In this document: one piece after another, positions 11,255 to 23,605 of the stretch
Position numbering within the stretch: the stretch's first letter is position 1
How the letters are laid out: each line of letters begins with the position of its first letter
NCBI GenBank assembly: GCA_002005505.1
Contig: KV908338.1
Location: forward strand, 819,159-883,158
From: Botryococcus braunii
Lineage: Eukaryota > Chlorophyta > Trebouxiophyceae
Reading direction: 5' to 3'
Length of the DNA stretch: 64,000 nt
Made by a program: the position numbers and the translations under genes
The notes under the pieces: generated by a model
The model's database searches: none
The model's input: only the letters and a program-made list of their open reading frames with translations
What the model was told of the DNA's origin: nothing

Positions 11255-14200
11255 TTAAGAAAGGACTGGTGCAACTGCCACGTCATCGGCCAGATGGCGA
11301 ACATGGGCAAGAGGCTCCCAAGTGTTCTCAGTCTCATCATAGCCTTTCCACTTGACCAAGTACTGCCAGGACTTTCCAACTCTCCTCTTAGCCAGAATAG
11401 CCTCCACTTCATAAACGCCGCCACGCTTATCTGCATACAACGGAGGAGGTGAAGTAACAGTCATAGGTGAGGATGAAGACACATAAGGCTTCAGCTGAGA
11501 AACATAAAACACAGGATGAATATTAACAGGCTCAGGCAAAACAAGTCTAAACGCTCTCGAACCAACTGCTGCAGCAATGAGAAAGGGCCCAAAATACTTA
11601 GCTGATAACTTTGACGAGAGCCCAGGCGCCAGCTGGTTCTTCCTGGCTGCCAGCAGCACCTGGTCCCCCACCTTGAAAGGGTGGTCTCGTCTCTTCTTAT
11701 CTGCATAGGACTTCTGCCGTTGCTGTGCAGAGGCAAGGTTAGACCGGGCACTTTTTAAGGCAGTCTGCAGCCCCTCAACCCACTCAGAAACTGCAGGGTT
11801 AGCAGAACGTGAAGGAACAGCAGAAGACAAAGGAGTAAGGGGGTGGCGCCCATGGTTCAAAAAGAAGGGTGTATGCAAGGTTGAAGCCTGGAGGGAGTTG
11901 TTATATGCAAACTCCACCATGCTGAGGTACTTGCACCAATCAGTCTGTCTCGGGCCCACAAACCCTCTTAACATGTCTTCCATAGTTCTGTTCATTCTCT
12001 CTGTCTGCCCGTCGGTCTAAGGGTGGTAAGCAGTAGCCATAGCAATGTCAGTGCCTAACAACTTAACAAAGGCCTTCCAGAAGTGACTAGTGAAACGAGG
12101 ATCTCTGTCACTAACAATGGATGTAGGCATCCCAAACCTAACAAAGACCTTATCAATAAACAGTTGTGCAAGTTGAGGTGCAGTGATGGTTTTAGTGCAT
12201 GCAGCCAAGACACACAACTTAGAAAACCTATCAACAAAAACCACAATGGAGTCAAACCCGCAACAGACAGGTAAATCAGTCACTAAATCAAGGGAAATGC
12301 TCTGCCAAGGTCCATCCGGAATAGGCAGTGGCTGAAGCAAACCATAAGGTACAGCTGCAGTCCCTTTTGTGCGCTGACAGGTATCACAAGACCTGCAAAA
12401 GTCCCTGACTGAAGAGCTGAGGCGTGGCCACCAAAACTCCCTGCACACTAGCTCATACATCTTGTTAATCCCAAGATGGCCAGAAAACGGTGTGGCATGG
12501 CACTCTCTCAACACCTTCTCCCTAAGTGCTTCAGGTACATACACCTTCCCTGACTGCACAGAATAAGGTACAGAGTCCCTTAACACCAAAACACCTTCAT
12601 CCACCAGCTTACTAACTTTGGGATCTGAAATACACAGCAAGGCAATTTCTTGTAAAATAGACGAGACAGAAACAGAGGAGACATGCATTACTGCCAAATC
12701 AACACGCCTAGACAAAGCATCTGCCACAACATTGTCAGTGCCCTTAACATATTTAATGTCAGGCATGAATCTCATGATCTCAGTAAGCCAACGTTCCTGC
12801 CTACTGGTCCTAACAGGGGCAGTCAACAAATATTTCAAAGCCTGCTGATCAGTGTGAACTGTGAATTTTGCACCCAACAGCACATGCTTCCATTTTAATA
12901 AAGCATGCACAAGAGCAATCAACTCTCTATCATAAGGGGCCAAATTCCTCTCAGGGGGCTGGAGTTTCCTGGACTCGAAGGCGACAGGCTGTAGTCCCTG
13001 CCCTTGATCCTGCTGCAAAACAGCACCCACAGCATAGCCTGAGGCATCCACATGTATCACAAAAGGTTTGTCCAAGTCTGGCATTAACAAACATGGAGGA
13101 GAGGAAACAAGATCTTTCAATGCATTAAAGGCATGGATTTGAGGTCCCTCCCAAGTCCAAGGCACATCCTTTTTGAGCAATTCAGTGAGAGGAAATGCAA
13201 CATCTGCAAAATGATCAATAAATGTGTCATAGTACTGTGTGAGCCCCAGAAAACCCCTCAACTGTGACACATTCAAGGGAGTGGGCCAGTCCCGGATGGC
13301 TGCAACCTTCCTTGGGTCCACCATAATCCCCTGTGGTGTCAACAAGTGACCCAAGTATTCCACCTGCTTGGACACAAACTCACATTTAGACCTTTTACAA
13401 TAAAACCTATGCTCCCTAAGCACTGACAAGACGATACGTAAATGCTCCATGTGTTCTTCCACAGACTTGGAATAAATAAGGATGTCATCCAGATAAACCA
13501 ACACAAATCTATCAAGGAAGGGTGCCAAGATAGAGTTCATAACAGACTGAAATGTCGCAGGAGCATTCGTAAGACCAAAAGGCATCACTGTGAACTCATA
13601 GTGACCATATCTAGTCTTAAAAGCTGTTTTCTCTATGCTGTCCTCATGCATCCTAATCTGATGATATCCAGAAGCAAGGTCCAACTTAGAAAATACACAA
13701 CTACCATGAAGTTGTTCAAACATCTCATCTATTCTAGGCAAAGGGTGTTGATTCCTAACTGTAATCCTATTGAGGGCCCTATAGTCTATACATAAACGCC
13801 AGCCACCATATTTCTTTGGAACAAACAAGATGGGTGCACCAAATGGTGAGGTAGATGGGCGGATGAAGCCTCTCTCAAGTAACTCCTGCAACTGCGCACG
13901 GAGTTCAGCCAGCTGAGCTCCGGACAGTGGGTATATGCGGGAGGCTGGAGGAGTTGCGTCCGGCTCCAATCTGATATGGTGGTCTCCAGCACGAGAAGGA
14001 GGGAGGCCTTCAGGAAGTCCAGACAACACATCCTTGAACTCCTGCAAAAGCTCCTCCAACTCTGGCACGTTATATGTGTTAGTATCCTGGGAGGTATTAG
14101 TCACTGCATTCAACTGAATAAGGTACATTGAGTCACCTGACTTAACAAGTTCCTCCACTTCCATGGCAGAAACCACATACTCAGGTAGACCCGACCTCTG

Positions 14201-15208
14201 GCTTCCCAAAAGCACATGTGTTTTATCAGAATGAAACAAAGACACTGCATTCAGCTTCCAATTAACCACTGGATTAAATTCAGTCAACCAAGGTTTCCCT
14301 AGGACAAGGTCATAGTATGCCAGTTCAGTGGGGAGACAGGTGACTCCAAAATCCAGAGACCCCACAGATAGGTCCACTGACACACTACTGCCTACCACAG
14401 TGGTCCTTCCATCAGCAACACGTATCGTGACAGGTGAACTTATGGAAACAGTGGGCAAGGAGAGCTCCTGCACTAAGTGTTGATCCACAAAATTGGCAGA
14501 TGCCCCACTGTCCAACAAAATCCTAACAGGCCTACCAGCAAGGACTCCCGCAAATTCAATGCAAGTAGAGGAAAGGTCAGGACTGTCCACAAACTGACTA
14601 GTGTTGAGCATAAAAGAGTCAAAACATGTTGCTGCCAGTGGTTTCTCCTTCACACTAAGTAACCCAGTCTGGACAAGACAACGAAATAAAGGCAAGCCTG
14701 ATGAGCAGCAATGGGGCGGATCCTTAACGGTGGAAGTAATTCCCAAAGCATTCATGACAGGGCCCGAGAGCAAGACATCATGTGATTCCTGTGCAGAAGT
14801 CCCTTCCAGCACCTGCCCACAGTCACTCTGAAGGCAAGAGAGCACAGTCAATCTGGTACCTGGCAGTAACTGGGTGCTGAGCTGGCTGATAGCAGACACT
14901 CTATCACTACTCTGACAGAATAAAACAACATGAGAGGTCTCTGCTGGAAATGAGGAAGAAGCGTTACTCTTACCCTGACCCTCAGGACTAGCTAGGTACC
15001 TGTCAGTGGGTAACGTCTGAAACTCCCTACAGAGACCATGCCCATCTACATAATGAGACATGTAAGCATGACAGCAACTAGAAAAGAAGTCCTGAAGATG
15101 CCCAACGTTATACAGTACAGGGGTACCAAACTGGACTGCAGAACAAGGGAAAATCATCTCAAAAACAGGGCTCACACTGCTGACAAACAATAAAGGACGC
15201 CAATTCAA
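11255..15208 (-). pseudogene. pol: Element C Pol, full length with one internal stop
   Basis: This region encodes protease (LLDSGASANFVD), RT (YLDD), RNase H (HVDASGYAVGAV), the HHCC zinc finger (HLGINKMYELV...CDTCQ), integrase core and a C-terminal chromodomain ([16 protein letters not shown]). A single TAG at 12017-12019 replaces the Gln expected in the HPQTDGQTER motif; the frame is otherwise open on both sides. A CAG to TAG transition is the simplest reading. The first ATG is at 15155-15157, beyond the gag stop; the frame is open back to an overlap with gag at 15205-15208, offset -1. About 215 residues precede the protease site. Confidence 0.92.
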
Positions 15209-16245
15209 GTCGCTTTAGACTTGTTACGATCCTTTTTCAACTCGGGATGAAGCTGGAAGCACCGGTCGATGCTGTGCCCCACTTTCCCACAATGTGCGCA
15301 AACGTGCGCAGCTGGCTTGGCTGCACCAGAGGTCTTGGAGTCGCCTGAACCTTTTGGGGGGTGCTGCGGCTGTTTGGAGGGGCCTGGAATATCAGATATG
15401 GTCACTGCATGTTTGAAGAGGTCTCCCAGGGTTTTAGGATACTGCAACGAGATAGGCTTCTGCAGATCTGCCCTGCAGCCCTGCAAAAACAGGTGACACA
15501 AGGTGTCTTCAGCAAAAGCACTGGGAACTTTAGCACGCAACGCATTAAACGTAGCTATATAAGTCCTCATGTCCTGTTTGCCCTGCGAGATACTCAGCAA
15601 TTGCTCCAAATACCGCTTGTGCAGCTCTACAGGCCTGAATGCCACAGTCAGAGCTGACACAAAATCACTCCACGTCCCAAAAGCTGACAAGCTACCAGAG
15701 GCAATGAGATGAAACTGCCCTGTCCACCAATCAAGTGCTTTGCCACGGAGAAACATCGACGCAACCTCTACTGCACGGGTAGAGGCCAGATCTACACCAT
15801 ATGCACGCAAATACATTTCACACTGCATAATCCAAGGATCCAATTTTGTTGCATCCCCTTCGAACACAGGCGGATCCGGAAACTTCAAAGAGGGCTTCCC
15901 TGAACCACTCGGAAGAACAGCTGGTGCCACAATAGCCGTTGGCGTAGGCTGCACTGCGACGACTGGAGCAGGTTGCGCTAAAGCTCGTTGAATAATTTCC
16001 GCAAATCCATCTAGGAGAGTCTGAGTAGTGGCATCAGGTGGAGCAGTCGATGGAACACTAGATCCTGCTACAGCGGACTCCCCAGGAAGAGCACCGATTG
16101 CCACAAGATGCCTAATCATTAACGCTGGATCTACTTCTGACAGATCTACATCCTCATCAATAGAGGGATCTACAGGGGGATCAAGTTCAACACGACTTGG
16201 GCTCTGTGCGCGGGCTCTAGACCCTGAACGAGGTCGCCGAGACAT
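15205..16245 (-). CDS. gag: Element C Gag
   Basis: This intact 346-aa Gag starts at ATG 16243-16245 (MSRRPRSGSRARA) and ends TGA. A basic N-terminus is followed by Pro/Ala-rich linker, then the retrotransposon gag core (FEGDATKLDPWIMQCEMYLR, ALDWWTGQF) at about residues 130-260. The CX2CX4HX4C knuckle CAHCGKVGHSIDRC is near residue 317. Gag is a structural and RNA-binding protein. Pol overlaps its end in the -1 frame. Confidence 0.92.
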   Translation of the reverse strand: MSRRPRSGSRARAQSPSRVELDPPVDPSIDEDVDLSEVDPALMIRHLVAIGALPGESAVAGSSVPSTAPPDATTQTLLDGFAEIIQRALAQPAPVVAVQPTPTAIVAPAVLPSGSGKPSLKFPDPPVFEGDATKLDPWIMQCEMYLRAYGVDLASTRAVEVASMFLRGKALDWWTGQFHLIASGSLSAFGTWSDFVSALTVAFRPVELHKRYLEQLLSISQGKQDMRTYIATFNALRAKVPSAFAEDTLCHLFLQGCRADLQKPISLQYPKTLGDLFKHAVTISDIPGPSKQPQHPPKGSGDSKTSGAAKPAAHVCAHCGKVGHSIDRCFQLHPELKKDRNKSKAT

Positions 16246-16300
16246 TGCGAAGCACTAAGAAAGAAACGCACCACGAACGAACGACAAGGAATCAGCCTTG

Positions 16301-16312
16301 TCGCCGATACCA
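16301..16312 (-). promoter_or_regulatory. Element C primer binding site
   Basis: TGGTATCGGCGA on the minus strand, two bases from the LTR end, followed by CAAGG as in B. Confidence 0.85.
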
Positions 16313-16314
16313 AA

Positions 16315-16569
16315 TGTAGTATATCAGCGGAAGAGAGTTTAGGAATCAGACAATTCGTGATGTGCACGGAAAGAGTGTTACATGAATGAGCCGCAGGTCC
16401 ACCCTTAATGCCATCCAGGGTTGAATGTACAGTGTACTGCCACAGACGTGTAGTCGGGCAACCGAGCGAACTACCTGAGCGAGGTTGTACTGCGAACTCA
16501 GATCACATGGCAAGTCATAGAGCAATGCCAAGGACCATACTAGAGCATTAGACCCTAGGAAATGCTACA
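16315..16569 (-). repeat. Element C 5' LTR
   Basis: 255 bp, apparently identical to 10251-10505. Confidence 0.95.
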
Positions 16570-16574
16570 TTGAT

Positions 16575-17084
16575 GATAAACTTGTGCAGGAGCTTGCCCT
16601 TCCCACTGTGCCTTTGAGTTCACATGTTACTGTGAGAGTGGCTGATGGTAGGACATCTGTGGTAGGACATAGTGTGTCAACTGACCTGACTGTTGGGACC
16701 TTGGGTTTTGGAGTCACCTGCCTCCCTACTGAGTTGACCTACTATGATCTTGTCTTGGGCAAACCTTGGTTAACTGCTTTTAACCCAATTGTGAATTGGA
16801 AATTGAATGATGTGTCTTTGGTTCATGCTAATAAAACACATGTACTTTTGGGGTGTCAGAGGTCAGGCATGCCTGGGTATGTGATCTCATCCATGGAAGT
16901 GGAAGAGATGGTGAAGTTGGGTGAATCAGTGTACATTATTCAACTGAATGCAGTGACTGACAATGTTTCAGATACTGATGCATACAATGTGCCAGAGTTG
17001 GAGCAGCTTTTGCAGGAATTTAAGGATGTACTGTCTGGACTTCCTGAAGGCCTCCCTCCTTCTCGTGCTGGAGACCACCACATC
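16575..17084 (+). pseudogene. pol: Element B pol segment 2 (protease to linker)
   Basis: Picks up exactly where segment 1 stops: LVQELALPTVPLSSHVTVRVADGRT, matching C. It runs through the protease fold (DLVLGKPWL) to the linker GLPPSRAGDHHI, where element D inserted at ACATC. Confidence 0.9.
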
Positions 17085-17325
17085 TGTAACAGGGGTTCAA
17101 CGATCGGGTGAACCTCGTGACGCATAACAGCGTTACACGTGCAGTAGCGCACCGGTGGTGCTGCTGTGCGGGCAGAGATTGGACAAGATAGAGAGGTGTT
17201 AGGATAGTCTAGGCACCTAAAGGCTTGGGTTTAGAGTTATAGAGACCTTGGGCGAGAGGTGGAGCCCCATTATGTAAGGTTCGTTGCAGTCGGGGTTTGG
17301 GACCTTTGCCGATCGGTCCGTGACA
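17085..17325 (+). repeat. Element D 5' LTR
   Basis: 241 bp, TGTAACAGGGG to CGTGACA. Confidence 0.95.
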
Positions 17326-17326
17326 G

Positions 17327-17338
17327 TGGTATCGGCGA
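17327..17338 (+). promoter_or_regulatory. Element D primer binding site
   Basis: TGGTATCGGCGA, one base after the LTR; the next bases GAGGGG are shared with element G. Confidence 0.85.
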
Positions 17339-17526
17339 GAGGGGCTTAGGCCCCTTTCGTGAGCCGACTGAGTCTAGAAAGGTATATTTATTTATGTAAT
17401 TTAATAGAAGAGGAATTTGCCGCTTGGGAGTTAGATTTAGCGAGGAGACGTCGTGAAGTCTCACAGGGCCCCCAACTCGACGATCCCTCTCGTTCCGTAC
17501 AATCTGATGCCTCAATAACTTCAGAA

Positions 17527-18780
17527 ATGGCGCGGAGAGAACTTGATGATTTACGTGCGCAGCTGGATGAGTCCCGAGAGCGGGAAGACGCGCTCCAAAC
17601 TCAGATCGACGAACTCCGTGCGGAACAAGAGGCACGACCCACTCCCGTAATTCGTACGCATATGCCTGACAAATTTGAGGGCCGAAAGGATGATTTGGAG
17701 CAATTTTTAGAGGATGTGCGTTCGTATTGTGTGCTTACTAATCTCCCACTTGACAAGCGAGTGGATTACGCGGTGCGGTGCCTGGGGAAGTCCGTGAAAA
17801 AGGTATGGCTGGCTAAGAAAGCCAATTACCTTAGAACAAACCCAGGTACAGCCCTGACTCTTGAAATCTTTGGACAACTTCTGGGCAGTGTCTATGACAA
17901 TAGTGATAAAATCACCAAGGCAAGGGACAAGTTGGATGGGGTTTTTCAGGGTTCTGATACCCTAGAACGTTATGTCGAAAGGTTCACAACACTGCTTTCA
18001 GAGGTGGAAGTGGGGGGAGAGCTGTCTGGGGGGAAGAAAATTCATCGCTTTAGAAAGGGGTTGCGCGACGACTTAAAAAAGGTGGCTGTCCTTGACCCCA
18101 CCACTGGGGCTCCTTACCAAGACATAGATGCATTGATCAGTGCACTAACAAAGTATGATGCTGCCGTGGGAGGCACGGCGCAGGGGAAAAGACAACGTCT
18201 TGGGGGCCCTAGTGTGGCAGCCACCACTGCCGTCGAATATGCCTACCCCACAGCCACCCCGGACGGGACATGGACAGGATACAACTATGGCTATGGTTAT
18301 CAACAAGCCCCAACGTATGCTGCGGCTCCCATGGCCATGGCCTCAGTCTACCCTCAAGCAGGTCCATTAGCCTCCATGGCAGGTGGGCCTTCCCTGTATC
18401 CCCGTAGGGATGGGGTACCACCCTCAATGCGGGTAGATCGCCGCACTGGGTTCAACCCCGAGAGGCAGTGTTTCTCGTGTCAGAGCATGGGTCATGAGGC
18501 GTGGGTGTGCCCTTTCAAACAAATGGCTGAACACCCTGAGATCCCCCTCACTGCTTTTCAGTTGCACATTGCTCAACAGATTGTGAGGGACCGGCGGGCT
18601 CGGGGAGTTCCACTTCCTGTCATCCCTGCACAGTTTGCAGAGATGGTGAATAGGGGCCAAGCATATGGTGGGGTGGGAACGGGCGGGACTGGACCAGGTG
18701 GTAGGACTGGGCGTGGGCGCGGACGGGGCCGGGGACGAGGACGGGGCTACGGAAGAGGGCGGGGACGGGCTAGAACATGA
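17527..18780 (+). CDS. gag: Element D Gag
   Basis: I chose the ATG at 17527 because the context TCAGAAATGGC and the MARR start are conserved in element G, and no earlier ATG is in frame although the frame is open from 17359. A coiled-coil-like helix covers residues 1-40. The gag core follows (FEGRKDDLEQFLEDVRSYC). The zinc knuckle CFSCQSMGHEAWVC is at 315-328. The C-terminus is an RG-rich tail (GRGRGRGRGRGYGRGRG), suited to RNA binding. The stop TGA overlaps the pol start as ATGA. Confidence 0.92.
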   Translation: MARRELDDLRAQLDESREREDALQTQIDELRAEQEARPTPVIRTHMPDKFEGRKDDLEQFLEDVRSYCVLTNLPLDKRVDYAVRCLGKSVKKVWLAKKANYLRTNPGTALTLEIFGQLLGSVYDNSDKITKARDKLDGVFQGSDTLERYVERFTTLLSEVEVGGELSGGKKIHRFRKGLRDDLKKVAVLDPTTGAPYQDIDALISALTKYDAAVGGTAQGKRQRLGGPSVAATTAVEYAYPTATPDGTWTGYNYGYGYQQAPTYAAAPMAMASVYPQAGPLASMAGGPSLYPRRDGVPPSMRVDRRTGFNPERQCFSCQSMGHEAWVCPFKQMAEHPEIPLTAFQLHIAQQIVRDRRARGVPLPVIPAQFAEMVNRGQAYGGVGTGGTGPGGRTGRGRGRGRGRGRGYGRGRGRART

Positions 18781-21700
18781 TCATGGAACAATACCTCACC
18801 ACATTTTCTCCTTATCCTACTTTTTATTCTTCTTTAAAACAGCAAGCGGGACAACTTTTAGATTGTTTATTTTCTTGTAGCACTTCTTTGGAAGTTCAGC
18901 CCGATGGTACACACTTACCACAGTTTGTTGTTGTTAAACGGGGGGAAGTTGAACAAACATTATCACGCTTTCGGCAAGACCAACTCGGGACACCTCAAAT
19001 GCATGCTTGCTTTGTCTTAGGGGCAAAAGTTGCCAAAAGTGCGACCATTTTTCCCTTTTTGAAGGGCATGCGTGTGCTCCTGCAAGGGAAAAAAGATAGG
19101 AATATTCCCTATTCCTATGTCGTTTACTATGCACCTCCCCAACATTGCATATCATTTTGTCAGGCACTAGCACATCCAGACCTTGCCTTCATCTTCAATA
19201 TCAGGTGTGGGGGGGTCAGTGGAGTCGCTCTGGTAGATACCGGGGCAACCCACACATTTGTGCGCAGGTCTTTTGTGAACACTTTAGGCCTTCGGCCGGT
19301 GAACACTTCGGTGTCTGTCCAATTGGCAGATGGCCAAACAATGACCTCTGCCGGCACTGTTTCTTTAAGGTTGCATTTGTCAAGAACTTACGTTGAACAA
19401 AGGAAATTCATAGTCTGTGACAGGCTCTTGGATGGTATAGATGTCATTTTAGGAAATGATTTCTTGAAAGACCGGGGCGCATTCATAGACTACGCGCAAA
19501 ATGCCTTGCATTTGAAGCCGGCACACTTCCCTCACTACATAACTCTCCGAAATAATGCGATTGTGCCCGAGACAAGCCCAATAAATCATACTAAGATTAT
19601 TTCAGCAATAAGTGCAAACAGGGCTTTACGGAAGGGTGCTCAAATGTTTTGGGGAGTCGTGCGAGAGGAGACAAAGGAGGGGACAATGGGGAATGGAAGG
19701 GACCAGTCATGGGAGGAGATTGTATTGGGGAAGGTGGCCTCGGCTACCATGAAAGAAGAACCTCCCCCATGGGATACAGATGAAGCCACCGACCTTAACC
19801 TAAACTCTCGGGATGCAATTGGTAGTATGACTGGCAAACCAAAGGAGCTGCGAGAACTTCTGTTGCAGTTTCTAGATGTTTTCCCAGATAAGCTGCCAGA
19901 GTTGCCACCAGATAGAGGGGTAGCTCACACTATACCAATGGAACCAGGTCATGTACCCCCGTGCCGACCCACCTATAGGCTTGCTGAACCTGAAGTCAAA
20001 GAATGTAGGCGGCACGTCGAAGAACTCTTAACCCAAGGGTTCATTAGGCCTAGTTCCTCTCCTTATGGCAGCCCAATTCTGTTTGTTAGAAAAAAGGATG
20101 GTTCTTTCCGTATGGTCATCGACTATCGAGCGGTCAATAATCTCACAAGGAAAGACAAATATCCATTACCAAGAATTGACGATTTGCTAGATAAACTACA
20201 AGGCTCACAATATTTCAGTTCGTTTGACCTGTTGTCGGGTTACCACCAAGTACGACTGCATGAGGCGGATGTACCCAAAACAGCATTTAGGACACCTTTT
20301 GGGTCCTATGAGTTTTTGGTTATGCCCTTTGGGCTAACGAATGCTCCGTCAACTTTTCAAAGGTTGATGAATTCAATATTTCACGACTTTATTCGTGAAG
20401 GCTTCGTCGTTATTTATCTAGATGACTTGTTAATCCACAGTCAATCCTTGGAGGATCATTACCAACATTTGGCACGTGTGCTCGAGCGGCTCCGGGAACA
20501 GAAACTGTATGCTAAGTTATCCAAATGTGACTTCCTAACGTCAGAGTTGTGTTACTTGGGACATGTTGTTGGACGGGACGGGCTGAAAGTGGATCCGGCT
20601 AAAGTTAAAGCTATCAAGGACTGGCCAACTCCCACTACGGCGACGCACGTACGGCAATTTCTGGGGCTAGCCAACTACTTCCGCAAGTTTGTCAAAAACT
20701 ATAGTACGATAGCTGCCCCACTTACCCATCTAACTGGCAAGACGCCATGGATTTGGGGCAACACCGAGCAACATTCTTTTGATAGTCTCAAAAATGCCTT
20801 AGTCAATGCTCCCACCTTGGTATTGCCAAATCCACAAAAGCCGTACCGTGTCGTTACCGATGCTAGTGACATAGGAGTTGGTGCAGTTTTATTACAAGAC
20901 CAAAAGCCGGTCGCGTATTTCAGTAAAAAATTCAATTCAGCTGAGACGCGATATAGCACAACTGAAAAAGAACTTTTAGGAGTCTTATATGCTTTGAAAG
21001 AGTGGCGCTGCTATGTCCTAGGCACCTCATTTGTTGTTGTCACTGACCATAAGGCTAACAGCTTTTTACAAACCCAATCTCTCCTTTCACCCAGAAGGGC
21101 GCGGTGGGCCGAATATCTGCAACAATTTGACATTAAGTGGGAATGGTCACCTGGGGTTGGCAACCCAGCAGACCCACTTTCAAGATGTCCTAATCTGGCC
21201 GTGGCCAACGTGTCGGGTGGACATCTGGGGGAGCACTCTCTCCTTGTCGAAGCGGATATGATGGGGGCAGGGGAGGCTGCAGACTCTCACTCCCTACCCT
21301 CGCAACTGGAAGGAATGGAAGCATGGGTGCGGGTTCTAAAGGATGCTTATTTAGTTGATGGATGGCTCTCGCGTAAACAAAACCGTCGGAAATTGGCCCA
21401 CCGGAACGGGTTCTGGTATAAAAACTCGCGTTTGTATGTGCCTGCGCATTACGTTTCAGTGGACGGGGCGGAAAGGAACCTCCGTAGGGAAATACTTGAA
21501 AATCTTCATGGACCCCCAATAGTGGGTCATCAAGGGCGGGACAGGACAATCGAGCTGGTCGCCAGATCTTGGTGGTGGCCAGGGGTAAATGCAGATGTAA
21601 CCGACTATGTAGCGCATTGCGACTCGTGCCAAAGAGTAAAACCTTTTTCAGGCTTACCTGTAGGGTTGTTACACCCCTTAGAAATCCCTCCTTGAAAATG

Positions 21701-22859
21701 GGAGTCCATGTCCATGGATCTCATCACGGGATTACCTAAGACCAAATCTGGGTACAATGCAATTTGGGTTGGGGTTGATAGATTATCTAAATTTGCCCAT
21801 TTTGCGCAGACGTCACAGGAGGCCGACGCCGCTGACATTGCCCAACTATTGCGCACGCGTGTCTTCACTTTACATGGCTTTCCCCGTGAGATAGTTTCAG
21901 ATAGAGACCCACGTTGGGTGGGCAAGTTCTGTCAGGAGTTGTTTAGGCTCACGGGGTGCCGGTCCGCCTTGTCTACTGCTTTCCACCCCCAGAGCGACGG
22001 CCAGACTGAACGCATCAACAGAATCTTGGAAGATTACCTTCGGCATTATGTGGGGGGGAGACAGACTGATTGGGATAAGCATTTGTGTGAGGCCGAGTTC
22101 GCATATAATAATACTTACAATCAATCTATCAATACTACTCCGTTTCGCTTAACTTTTGGGCAGGACCCTGTGATCCCTTTTCAAGAAATCTATGATGCAC
22201 CTGTTCTTGGTCGTGGTATCGAGCAAGAATATGTTCCAGCTGCGGCTGAGTTTGTCAGACGTATGCGGTGGGACTTAGAACGGGCCAGGACTTGCCTTAA
22301 GGCAGCCCAAGAAAGACAGAAGGCGTACGCCGATAAAAGGCGGCGGGACCTACCAAGCTTTGAAGTAGCTCAACAAGTCCTGCTTTCGTCAAAGAATATT
22401 AAGTTCAAACATTCCAGGACTAAGAAATTGTTGCCAAGGTACATTGGCCCCTTTCCGGTCACCCGGGTTATTTCCCCGGTAGCATACAAGTTGCTGCTAC
22501 CTACGCATATGCGCATGCACGACGTATTCCATGTTTCCCTTCTCAAACCGTATAAAACTGACGGAAGCGTGCAACCCCCACCTCTTCCTGAAATCATAGA
22601 TGGTGAGCTAGAATATGAGGTGGAGGCAGTGCTTGCACATAGAGAGCGGAAACTTAGGGGCAAGAAAGTAGTGCGCGAGTATCTTATTAAGTGGGCCGGC
22701 TATGAGAGCATCCATAATACCTGGGAACCCGAGGAAAACTTAGTGCATTCTCGAGAGGCGGTACAGCAGTACTGGAGTCTAACCACGGGGCGTGGGTCGG
22801 AAGCTAAACGGACAGGAACGGAAGCTACATCTCAACGCAAGCGTGCTAGGCGTGCTTGA
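18777..22859 (+). pseudogene. pol: Element D Pol with one internal stop
   Basis: Starts at ATG 18777 in the ATGA overlap with gag. A 150-residue N-terminal domain (motif HACFVLGAKVAKS) precedes protease DTGATHTF at residue 154. RT has YLDD at 547-550. RNase H, the HHCC finger (CDSCQRVK), integrase core (MDLITGLP, SDRDPRW, DGQTERINR) and a chromodomain (YEVEAVLAHRERK...WEPEENL) follow. A lone TGA at 21693-21695 lies between the zinc finger and the first catalytic Asp, at a position where G has Asp-Arg-Lys-Trp. The frame is the same on both sides, so this is a single nonsense change. Confidence 0.92.
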
Positions 22860-23346
22860 CGCCCTGGCAGGTCGGGTCGGCCCCTTGGTGCTCCTTTTGT
22901 GGGAAGCTCTGGACGTGGCAACCAGAGTGCACCTTGGGGGTACTCCAGTATGGGTAGACCTTAGGAGTGGAACGGACATGGGAACGGACGAGAGTGAGGC
23001 GCGTGGCCCCTCTCGGGTGCGTGCGGTGCTAACCGCTCACCCTGGACAGGACACATGTGTAGAGTGTCGCGACTTGTGTTTACCCTGATGTATCGTGATG
23101 TGGAAAGGACCAGTGGAAAGGACTGGACTAGTTGTTGTATCGGTTCCCGGGTTCACGTAAAGGACATGACTGGACATGTAGGAACATACACGGACTGGAC
23201 TGGATATGTAAGGACTGGACAGGACAAGGGGTCCGGCTGGGGCTGGGGACGCCGGACTAGCGACTCTCGGTCTCTAAAGCTCCAAAACCTAAAGCCTTGG
23301 GTGGTTAGGTTAGTCTCCTTACCTACTTGGCCGGGACGTCCAAGAT
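22860..23346 (+). other. Element D 3' untranslated region
   Basis: Noncoding, with scattered GGACTGGA or GGACAGGA units between about 23100 and 23230. Element G has similar GGACAGGAC units at the same place. Confidence 0.6.
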
Positions 23347-23359
23347 AGGAGGGGGAGGA
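23347..23359 (+). promoter_or_regulatory. Element D polypurine tract
   Basis: AGGAGGGGGAGGA directly before the 3' LTR. Confidence 0.8.
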
Positions 23360-23600
23360 TGTAACAGGGGTTCAAGGATCGGGTGAACCTCGTGACGCAT
23401 AACAGCGTTACACGTGCAGTAGCGCACCGGTGGTGCTGCTGTGCGGGCAGAGATTGGACAAGATAGAGAGGTGTTAGGATAGTCTAGGCACCTAAAGGCT
23501 TGGGTTTAGAGTTATAGAGACCTTGGGCGAGAGGTGGAGCCCCATTATGTAAGGTTCGTTGCAGTCGGGGTTTGGGACCTTTGCCGATCGGTCCGTGACA
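23360..23600 (+). repeat. Element D 3' LTR
   Basis: 241 bp, matching 17085-17325 with one clear substitution. Confidence 0.95.
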
Positions 23601-23605
23601 ACATC

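Larger units (their letters stand above)
10251..16569 (-). mobile_element. Element C: Ty3/gypsy chromovirus, sibling of B
   Basis: Two 255-bp LTRs (10251-10505 and 16315-16569) look identical and are bordered by TTGAT (10246-10250 and 16570-16574). The protein sequences match B closely along gag and pol, so C belongs to the same family, inserted in the opposite orientation inside B's protease codons. It is complete apart from one in-frame TAG in integrase. Confidence 0.96.
17085..23600 (+). mobile_element. Element D: Ty3/gypsy chromovirus
   Basis: LTRs of 241 bp (17085-17325 and 23360-23600) show one clear difference (CAACG versus CAAGG). The duplication is ACATC (17080-17084 and 23601-23605). 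Gag is intact and Pol is complete apart from one TGA. It is related to element G but belongs to a separate subfamily. Confidence 0.96.

Noticed and set aside
12017..12019. UAG read as glutamine, as in some green algae
   Set aside because: TAA and TAG also end pol of B, C, G and J right after the chromodomain, so the standard code fits; the UAG in C is a nonsense change.
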